Shown piece after piece: positions 28,301 to 36,800 of a stretch of DNA of 64,000 nt. The position numbers and the translations under genes are program-made. The DNA lies in NCBI RefSeq assembly GCF_025950235.1, contig NZ_JAPDDT010000011.1, positions 124,001 to 188,000 of the forward strand. Direction: 5' to 3'. This DNA comes from Luteolibacter arcticus. GTDB taxonomy: Bacteria > Verrucomicrobiota > Verrucomicrobiia > Verrucomicrobiales > Akkermansiaceae. Under the pieces are notes generated by a model. The model saw only the letters and a list, made by a program, of their open reading frames with translations, did not search any database and had not been told where the DNA came from. The first letter of the stretch is position 1. Every line of letters starts with the position of its first letter.

Positions 28301-29821
28301 ATGCCCGGCATGACCTATGCCGTCTATGACTTGCCCGGTGGCAAGGTGGACGACATGGCCAAGCTCAAGCCGGTGAAGACCGGTGTGGCCAGCGGCTTCG
28401 ATCTTTCCGAAGTGCTGCCCGCGAATCCGGTGAACTTCGGCGTGGCGTGGGAAGGCGAGATCGAAGTGAGCGGCGACGGTCCCGTGACGGTTCAACTGAA
28501 GAGCGACGACGCTTCGCGCCTGAAGATCGGCAACCACCTCGTCCCCTGCAATCAGGCACCGATGGAACTCAAACTCCGCTCCGGCACTCATCCGGTGAAG
28601 CTCGAGTATGGCCAGGCTGGCGGCAATTGGTCGCTCGCCGTGACTTGGTCCGGGCCCGCCGAGTGGGATGCCGATTGGTCGGGAGCCTATCTGCAAGCGA
28701 TCGCCGCGCAGCCGATCAACTACCCGCTTTTGTTAGAAACGATCAAGTCGTTCGAAAGCGCCAGCGACCTGCCGAAGGGCACATGGCAAAAACTGATCGG
28801 CCAGATCGCCACGGCCTATGCGCCGTATCACGAAGCGGCGTGGGCTTTGGTCAACCGCTGCTATGGCAAGGTCGCGCCGACGCTGGCACCCGCCGAGCGG
28901 CTGGAGCTGTTGCTGGCCAGCCATCGACACATCACGCAGGCGAAGGCACCGAAGTTCATGGGCTATAACCTGGCCGCAGTCCTCAACATCCAGGCTGAAT
29001 CGCTTGGTGATCCTGCGATGGCGTTGTCCTTCTTCGAGAAGCTGCTCGCCATCCATTACTCCGAGACACCCACCGCCAACCGGGTCTTCGGCGACGTGCT
29101 GAACTGGGGCCGCACGCGCTTCACCGCGAAGCCGGAGACGGCCGCGGGATTCGCCAAGGCGGTCGGCAGCTTCTTCTCCGCTCGCGGCGAGAGCCTTGGC
29201 GTCGACAGCATGCGCAATCAGATCGTTGCCGGCATCAAGGCAGCATCGGATGCCGGCGACCTCGCTTCGTGGCGCTTGTGGAGCGAGATGGCGGCCCGCT
29301 TCCTGCCGCCGCTTGCACCCGGCGACGTGCACCTGAATGCCGAGCAGGCCAAGGCCGCGCCGAAGCTGCCAACGTCCGGCAGCCTGCTATCGAAGGACGG
29401 GCTGCTGCAGACCAGCAGCGCGTGCCAGTTCGACCGCCCGCTTTCTTACCGTGCCGTGCTCGATGGCAGCGCGCCCGGCTGGTTTGACACCGAGGCCGAA
29501 GCCAAGCCATGGGCCCAGATCATGCTGGCCGGTGAGGCGGAGATCACCGGGATCGTCGCGGTGAATCGCTATGAGTTCAAACCGGAGCAAGAGGAGTTCC
29601 AGTGGGCCGCGCCGTTCAAGGTGCTCGTCTCCACCGATGGCAAGACTTGGACCGAAGCCGCCACCTGCGACAAGGCGGAGGCGGTGATGCGCATCGACCT
29701 GCCCGGCAAACCACGTGCCCGCTACGTCCGGCTTGAGCGTCAGGCTCCGGCGGATGCGTCGAAGCCGCCGGGGCGCTTTCACTTGCGCAACTTCCTGGTC
29801 TTCGGCCGCAAGATGTATTGA
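25337..29821 (+). CDS. Large exported protein with thioredoxin-like, Cys/His (transglutaminase-like), PA14-like and discoidin-like regions
   Basis: The ATG at 25337 gives 1494 aa with a signal peptide (MNPIARLLCLTVVPAWALQA). Residues about 28-90 resemble the thioredoxin-like fold of exported verrucomicrobial proteins (DIVVLQRGSDWNRLGETLY...) but lack a CxxC motif. The middle (about 820-960) has GGVCGTLSGFGATVTQAHG (Cys889) followed by GQPAHCAYVV (His915). This spacing and context recall transglutaminase-like cysteine hydrolases, so catalysis is possible but unproven. Residues about 1015-1115 are PA14-like (GPVTVQLKSDDASRLKIGN; GTHPVKLEYGQ) and the last ~105 are F5/8 type C-like (APFKVLVSTDGKTWTEA; RARYVRLERQ). 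The carbohydrate-binding-like ends suggest action on a surface glycan or glycoprotein. I do not recognise an existing name. Confidence 0.88.
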   Translation: MNPIARLLCLTVVPAWALQAAPVTRARDFTEALEQAQASGSDIVVLQRGSDWNRLGETLYQGVWQAPEFEKELAEGFVLVTVDRPEQAGAPALGSGESAAGLTRFLAATAAGAKLPENEVASVRAEGGASFKKRADGTWLLDDPKGEKNPAHDTLQLNVRASRGGQVLRLDFLPDASLPNGGSGRAPNGNFALNEVSIVDGDKPLAATHAWGNSPEGAGAAQLLLDGVTDKPDKAWNGGAHTRQARTLMLALAKPVRPGANLKVTLTGRSQWNNHIPACLRAAVVDDEGMAASLARVADAQSQATRNEAFTWWDGGRCPRVALVDSEGRGIAALDTPRGDLTPTTLAAQVKKLRETRIARDEWLAKAAKVSGPDQAELLRQALAELDFGNWPGNGNCYKPIHDQIRAADPQDVTGAVRWLGFSKDPKGGIPWAKPAWNEALDTQGGKRALTDADYQEAIARVDKELADPRNKVLSHENVQRMMVAKFHIYKGWKGHEDERFKVQQQIADLDPATFWGIGARGYIGMYGKSATPYLTYGWKPEQVKAGANTWRMDDTGYFFDHPGSYKVALTHAAGAATVKVKRLALLDGDKVLAEAKPDADLGPGKGRVEAILDCAAWQPDRAYVFVAEIEAAQTDSAGRFAIEPWFTEPAATTLATDHFKVRRDLRDKLAAAFAPHRNALDKAFAGESVRLDLARHELIRRCGPEVLDQVAASPGGKEFLEAFTGDLAWLESFLANDEAKWPLAIENLRFLHRNGRDLDQPLYRKVATAMALAAGEMNRYRLLDRYHGVLRTHREGLLHVSFEGLDTREMRWAIPLAGTDRDYRFMVDTMQQRLRDYLGACWGIAYIDPNVYGYSVQGWGFIDPWTHHYGTGTGDRPFPVHRIVGGVCGTLSGFGATVTQAHGVMSTTVGQPAHCAYVVRVGEEWPTGNDVSGPETNGASVYEGTGFPTMHRLYEVVHGDTAAFLKSSRLAWAAHVYLDRRRPLVRVMPGMTYAVYDLPGGKVDDMAKLKPVKTGVASGFDLSEVLPANPVNFGVAWEGEIEVSGDGPVTVQLKSDDASRLKIGNHLVPCNQAPMELKLRSGTHPVKLEYGQAGGNWSLAVTWSGPAEWDADWSGAYLQAIAAQPINYPLLLETIKSFESASDLPKGTWQKLIGQIATAYAPYHEAAWALVNRCYGKVAPTLAPAERLELLLASHRHITQAKAPKFMGYNLAAVLNIQAESLGDPAMALSFFEKLLAIHYSETPTANRVFGDVLNWGRTRFTAKPETAAGFAKAVGSFFSARGESLGVDSMRNQIVAGIKAASDAGDLASWRLWSEMAARFLPPLAPGDVHLNAEQAKAAPKLPTSGSLLSKDGLLQTSSACQFDRPLSYRAVLDGSAPGWFDTEAEAKPWAQIMLAGEAEITGIVAVNRYEFKPEQEEFQWAAPFKVLVSTDGKTWTEAATCDKAEAVMRIDLPGKPRARYVRLERQAPADASKPPGRFHLRNFLVFGRKMY

Positions 29822-30022
29822 TCCGCGGGTCTCACGGGTCTTCCTGAGAAAGCGATCGGCCTGCATTTGTTCCGCCCCCTCCGGGGTCAAATTCGTATGG
29901 GTTTTTAGGCAAGGGAGAGGGAGTCATTTCGGCTGGATCGCGTCACCTTGTGTCAGATTGGAGCATGGTTCGGGATGTTTATGGCATTCCGGTTTCCGTC
30001 TTCGCAAGGCCCCGGCCCGCTT

Positions 30023-30835
30023 ATGAAAACCCTCCTCCTTCCCACCGGCAGCGCTATCTCGCCAAGGTTTCCGACCATCGGTTCGCGAGCGTGGGTGAAG
30101 TGCGTGGTGATCGCTGGGCTTTCTGTTTCTGCACTGCCGCTGGCCGCTCAAAACGCCGTCCCCGCTGACAAGGGCTCGCTCACGGATTCCGGAAAGTTCC
30201 AGCCGAAGGATGCTGCGGCCGCCGCTGCTGCGGTGCCCAATCCGGCGGCCCGTCTCGCCGAACTGGGAGTAAAGCTCGAGGGCGACCGCATGCAGATCGG
30301 ATTGGTGGAACTCGATCGCAAGACGCACACGGTTTCGTTTCCGGCCAAGGTTCACGCCGTCGAGGGGCTCATCGAGTACTTGCTCGTCAATTCCAAGGGC
30401 AAGGTCCACGAAACGCTGTTCGTCACCGAGGCCGAGCCACAGGACATCCACGTCGCCTGCCTGCTCGCGGGTTGGGGAAAGAAGGATGCGGCGCCGGTCT
30501 TGATCGAAGCGTCGTGGGAATCCAACGGACCGCTGCGCCGCGAACCGGTCGAGAACCTCGTCGCGTTCGCCAAGGATCACCCGCAGGGCGAGACCGACGG
30601 GCATCTCACGCCGGGTTCGTGGACCTACACCGGCTCGACGATTGATGCCGGGGGCTTCGCTGCCACCCGTGAAGGATCGGTCGTCTCGCTGATCAATGAT
30701 CCCGCCGCGTTGGTCACCAATCCGCGGCCCGGACGCGATGACGACACGCTCCATGTGCCGAACGGCAAGCTGCTCCCGGCCGCCGGATTTCCCATCAAGA
30801 TCTCTCTCCGCCCCGCACCCGAAAAGAAGGACTAA
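30023..30835 (+). CDS. YdjY-type exported protein
   Basis: The start is ATG 30023 (MKTLLLPTG...; hydrophobic core VKCVVIAGLSVSALPLAAQ), giving 270 aa; the frame extends to a TTG at 29948. It matches the YdjY pattern in which a line like LDRKTHTVSFPAKVHAVEGL leads to EYLLVNSKGKVHETLFVTE and DIHVACLLAG. The function of this family is unknown; it is exported and often lies near iron-sulfur or exported-protein genes. A run of Ala residues (DAAAAAAAVPNPAARL) links the signal peptide to the domain. Only 30 bases separate it from the DUF6288/PATR gene, so the two are probably cotranscribed. Confidence 0.88.
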   Translation: MKTLLLPTGSAISPRFPTIGSRAWVKCVVIAGLSVSALPLAAQNAVPADKGSLTDSGKFQPKDAAAAAAAVPNPAARLAELGVKLEGDRMQIGLVELDRKTHTVSFPAKVHAVEGLIEYLLVNSKGKVHETLFVTEAEPQDIHVACLLAGWGKKDAAPVLIEASWESNGPLRREPVENLVAFAKDHPQGETDGHLTPGSWTYTGSTIDAGGFAATREGSVVSLINDPAALVTNPRPGRDDDTLHVPNGKLLPAAGFPIKISLRPAPEKKD

Positions 30836-30865
30836 CAGGTTCTCTTACCCAGCTTCCGAACGCCG

Positions 30866-33800
30866 ATGAAAACCCATCCATCGCTCTTGCCGGCCCTCCG
30901 CCGGCTCTTATGCCTCTTGCTTGTCCTCATCCCGTGGCTGCCCGTCGCGGCACAGGAGGGGCGGGAATTCCCCCTCGGACCGATCGGCGGCCACTACAGC
31001 GTGACCGCCAACTCAAGCCTCGCCCTGGTCCGCTCGGTCGATGCCGGCGGTCCCGGCGCGCTCGCCGGCTTGCAGGCCGGTGACTACATCCACGGCGCCT
31101 TCGGCAAGACCTTCACACCCACGGGAGGCTCTCACTATGGGGTCACCCAGGAACTCGGCTTCGCCGTCGATCGCGCGGAGGCCGGGGACGGCATCCTGCC
31201 ACTGCTCGTGATCCGTGCCGGCACCGGCGGCATGGTCATGAATGTCGGGCTGCCCGCGTCCGGCGCCTTCGGTCCCGCTTATCCGCGCAATAGCCCGAAG
31301 TACGCCGCCATGTATGAGAACGCGGTGGCCGATCTCCATACGCGAACCATGAATAGCGGCAATGGGTACACGGGCTATCTCACAGGATTCACTGGCCTTT
31401 GCTTGTTAGGGCATCCCAATTGGAACGACACGACCGGCGCGAAGCCCTATCGGCTTTCGATCAATAAAATCCGCGACCTCGCGATCCAGCAGATCACCAA
31501 CTGGGGGTATGCGCCCACGGAAAGCGCGTTGGTGGACGGTTCCCCAATCCCCAATCCGAGCGGCGGTCCGAGCAACTGGGAACTTGGACCGTATGTGATG
31601 TTCCTTTCGGAATATTACGCGAAGACCTCCGATAGCTCGGTGCTCGCCCCGCTCCAACGCGGCACCGAGATGTGCGCCAACACCGTCCAGTGGTGGAAAC
31701 AACCGGTGAACGGCGGCCTCTCGCCGGAATACGATCGCGTCGCTGGCATGAGTTCGCACGGCGGCGTCACCGGCGACTACATGCACCAGGGTTGGTACTG
31801 CGGCATCAACATGAACGGCGTCCACAACCTCGGCGGGATGGCCTTCGCCCGCCGCGCCGGGACGAACATGAGCGTCCGCCCGAAGGACGGCCACTACTTC
31901 GGATTTACCAACCTGAATCCGGGAGACCCCATCCCGAATTCCATCGTCAACGCCCTACCATCGTCGATCACCCTGCCGCAATACGCGGCGGACCCGGTGC
32001 GCGGCCTCACCCTTTCCAACACCTCCAGTCCGGTCAACCGCTCGGATCCATCCGATCCGTTCTGGTACAATCCCTCGGTCAACCAGAAGTACCTCATGCA
32101 GATGAACTTCATCTGCCGGCGCAGCCTCAGTGGCAATGGGAGTATTGGCTACGCTCCTGAGACGGGTGACACGGGAGAGGACGGCGGTCGCACTCCCGGC
32201 GGTTTGCTTGGCTTGGCGATGTATCGGGATGACGTCGGCGGGCTCGATGCCGCCGACCTCAACCGGCTCGAGCTCATGAAGAGCCGCATCACCAACAATT
32301 ACATGAACCACCAGCTCGCCCACGTGTACCTGATCGGCGGGCAGGTGTTCCAGCAACTGGCGACTCCCTACTTGAACGACCGCCAGCAGCGTTTCTTCAT
32401 GGACAACTGGCGCTTCTATTACGCGCTCGCCCGCAACGCCAACAATGGCCCGCGCTACTTCCAAAACCGCACCCACTCGGATGCCGGCGCCTATTTGAGC
32501 AACGATCACTGCGCCCTGATCAACGCCGCGCTGCCCTATGGCATCGCCAACGGCGGCTACAGCCTGATCCCCGGCTACAACACCAACCGCACCCTAGCGG
32601 ACTTCAAGTCGCCCGCCCTCATGTGGCCGACGATCGCGGCCCACACCTGCACCGTCACCAGCGCGTCGCAGGCCTTTCAAATCGATGTCTGCGACGGATC
32701 CGGCAATGTGCTCGCGCCGGCCAACTACACCGCCGCTTGGTCACACGTGTCCGGCCCGGCCACCGCCACCTTCAGCTCTAACAACACGGCCAACACCACC
32801 ATCACCTTCCCCAGCGTCAGCCCCACAGCTTATCGCGTGCGGCTGACGGTCACCCGCGCCGGCTTTCCCGATCTGGTCGAGGATATCGATGTCATCCGTG
32901 CCAATGCCACCACGCCTGTCCCGCCTTCCATCACCACTCATCCCGCTCCCCAAAGCACCGTTCCCGGGGGCGGCGCGACCTTCAGTGTCGCAGCTTCCGG
33001 TACCGGTCCCTTCGTCTATCAGTGGCGTCTCAATGGCGTTTCGTACTGGGTCGCGAGCCCGACGCCCACGCTCACCCTCACCAATGTCGGCAGCGGACAT
33101 CTCGGTTCCTATGACTGTGTGATCACCACGCCCGAGGGCACCTTGGTTTCGAACGCCGCGACCCTCAGCTTCAATTCCACCCTCTCCCGCACACCGGGCG
33201 GGCTGCGGCGCGAGGTGTGGACCGGCTTGGGCGGCTCGGCGGTCGCCGATCTCACTGCCTCTGTGAACTACCCCTTGTTCCCGCGCATCACCTCCGTGGT
33301 GACATCCGCCGGGACGACGGCTTACGGCGATAACTATGGCCAAAAACTCAGCGGCTGGCTCAGACCTCCGGTGTCCGGCGCGTACCGCTTCTTCATCGCG
33401 TCTGACGATGCCTCGCAACTGTGGCTGAGCACCGACGATAGCGCCGCGGCCAAGGTGAAGATCGCCGAATACACGGGGTCCACCAATTATCGCTCCTACA
33501 GTACCGGGGCCCAGTCAGGAGTCATCAATCTGGTCGCGGGGCAGAAGTACTACATCGAGTTGCTTCACAAGGAAGCCGGCGGCGGGGATCACGCGAGCCT
33601 GGCCTGGCAGATGCCCGGCGAGCCGGTGCCGGCCAATGGCTCCGCACCGATCGATGGCGTCTACTTGGAATACGACCAGTACCTGCCGCTGCTGACCAAC
33701 CACTGGAAACTCGACGAAGCGTCCGGCAGCACTTGCGCCGACTCGGTCGGGACGGCTGCGGCCAATCTTATGAACGGTCCGACCCGCGTTGCCGGAGTCC

Positions 33801-36800
33801 TCGGCAATGCGGTGAATTTCAACGGCGTGAACCAGTACGGGCAAGCGACGGTGACTGTCTCCGAGAGCGTGTCCGCGGTGTCGCTGTGGTTCCGCACGAC
33901 CCAGGCATCCGGCGGGCTGTTTTCGGTGGTGGATGGAGCGAGCAGCTATGACCGCAGCGTCTTCCTGACCGGCGGCAACATCAGCGCCTACATTTACTCC
34001 GGAGAAACCATCACCACCAGCGGCACCGCCTACAACGACGGCCAGTGGCACCACCTCGTCCACACCTTCGGCGGTGGCATCGGCGGCCAGAAGCTCTATG
34101 TCGATGGCGTCCAGGTCGCGGCCGGCACCAAGGCCCAGTCGGATTTCAACTGGCAGACCGCCGTCCGGATCGGCCACGCGGCAAACTCGCCGTCGCCGTA
34201 CTTCAATGGCCAGATCGACGAGGTGCGGATCTACAATGCGGGGCTGTCCGTGCCCGATGCGGAGGCGCTCTACACCGGCGGACTGAATGCCGCGCCGCAG
34301 ATCAGTGCCGGCACCTTCACGGTGGTGGAAAATGCTCCAGCCGGAACCAGCGTCGGCACCCTCACGGCCACGGATACCAATGCGGGCCAGACGATCGGCT
34401 ACAGCATCGTGGCCGGCAATGTCGGCGGACGCTTTGCCCTCAACCCGACCACGGGTGCCCTCACGGTGGCGGTGCCGCCTGACTTTGAAACCTCGGGAGC
34501 ATACGTTTTGACGATCGCCGCGACCGACAACGGCTCGCCGGTCCAATCCACCACGACCACCGCGACCATCAACGTCACCAATGTCAATGAAGGTCCGGTC
34601 TTCGCCTCCAATCCGGTCATCGGTAGTCCCGCTGCGCCCGGCGTCGCCTACGGCAGCAGCTTGACTGCCATCGATCCCGAGGGAGGCGGAGCCGTGACTT
34701 ATCAGAAAACCGGCGGTCCCTCGTGGCTCTCGGTCGCCAGCGATGGCACCTTGAGCGGCACTCCCGTCGCGGGCGATATCGGCTTGAATGACTTCAGCGT
34801 GAGCGCCACCGACAGCACCTTGATGAGCACGAATGCGACGCTACGCATCGACGTGGTCAATGTGGCGGTCACGCCCTTCTGGACCAATGCCGCCGGTGGC
34901 TCGTGGCCGGTCGCCGTCAACTGGCTATCGAACGGCATCGCCAACGGCGCATCGATCGTCGCGGACTTCTCCACGCTCAATCTAACGGCGGACACAACGG
35001 TCACGCTCAATGGCGCACGCACCATTGGCGGGCTGAAATTCGGCGATACCACGCCCAGCCACAATTGGAGCCTCGCTACCGGTAGCGGCGGTCCGCTCAC
35101 GCTCTCCGTCGCGAGCGGCACACCACTGGTCAGGGTGGGCAACCAGACCGCCACGCTCAACACCGTGCTGGCTGGCACCAAGGGCATGCTCAAGTCCGGG
35201 TCCGGCACCCTCGCGCTCGGCTCCGCCAATACCTACAGTGGTACCACCACCATCTCGCAGGGACGGCTTCAATTGAATGTGGGCAACGCTTTGCCAAGCA
35301 CCTCCAATATCGTGATCGGCGATGCCAACAGCGGCAGCACCGCCCCGAACCTCTATCTTGGCAACCAGTTGGCACCCACCTTCGCGACGCTGACCGTTGG
35401 AAGCAACGTGGCCAACGCGGCGCTCCACACCAGCGGCTGGGCACCGACGATCAGTGGCATCACCACGCTGAACAGTCCGCTGACCATCCGGCAGTACAAC
35501 GGCGGCGGCGTTCACACCGGCATCCAGAATACCGGCAAGATCACCGGCCCCGGCGCGGGTGCGGGCAACGACACGCTGATCTTCAGCTACAGCGGCGGGA
35601 CGAACTTCTACTGGCAGGCCAACAACACCGCGGCCAACGACTTCACCGGCAACATCCGCGTCACCGGGGTGCCCGGCAACATGAACGCCCAGGGCGGTGC
35701 CAACGGACCTAACAACGTCGTGATTCCGGACGCCGCGATGGTGACCATCGATGCCGGCTGCAACTTCGCCTGGAACAACTTTGGCAACAACGCCGTGACC
35801 GAGACCTTCGACGGTCTCGCCGGTGCCGGCAGCATGATCCGGAACAACGGCGGCGGGCTGATCTCCAGCCTCAATCTGACGATCAATGCCAACAACGCCA
35901 GCAACGAAGGCGACCGCGTCTTCACTGGCGGGCTCGCGAGCTTGAACAGCTTCACCTTCGGCGGCAGTGGCACCCAGGTCTTCGGAGGTGCGAGCAGCTA
36001 CACCGGCCCGACGACGATCAACGGCGGCACGCTGCTGATCAATGGCAGCCTGGCGAATACTCCCACGACGATCACCGCGGCCGGCAGGCTCGGTGGATCC
36101 GGCAGCATCGCCGGCACGGTGAGCAGCAGCGGCACGCTCGCACCCGGGAACGACGACGTCGGCAACCTGACGATTTCCAACACGCTGACCCTCGCCGGCG
36201 GGTCCGACATCGAGTGGGAGATCGCCGACTGGACCGGCATTGCGGGCAGCGGTTGGGACAAGCTCACCGCGACCTCGCTGAACCTCACGGCTACCGCGGG
36301 CAGTCCGGTGACGATCCATCTTCACGAGGTCGATCTGGCGAACTTCGAGGAAAGCTCGCAGAGCTTCATCCTGGTCCAAACCAGCAACGGGATCACCGGC
36401 TTCGATCCGGCTCAGTTCGTGATCGACGACAGTGCCTTGGTCACGCCGCAAGGGACGTGGGCGGTCAGTCAATTCGGCAACAACCTCGTGCTGGCTTATA
36501 TTCCGCCGAATCGGGCGCCTGCATTTGCCAGCGACTTGATCTCCGCCAGCGCCGTGATGAGCGTCGCCTTCAGCGGGGAGCTTGAGGCCACCGATCCGGA
36601 TGCGGGTGATACGCTCACCTTCACCAAGACTGCTGGTCCCGCCTGGCTGAACGTGGCCGCCGATGGCACACTGAGCGGCACGCCGGGCAGCGGCACTACG
36701 GGCATCAATACCTTCACGGTTCGCGTGACCGATGGCGACGAGGCCTTCGACACGGCCACCCTTGAAATCGAAGTGGTCGATCCCGCGGTCACGCCATTCT

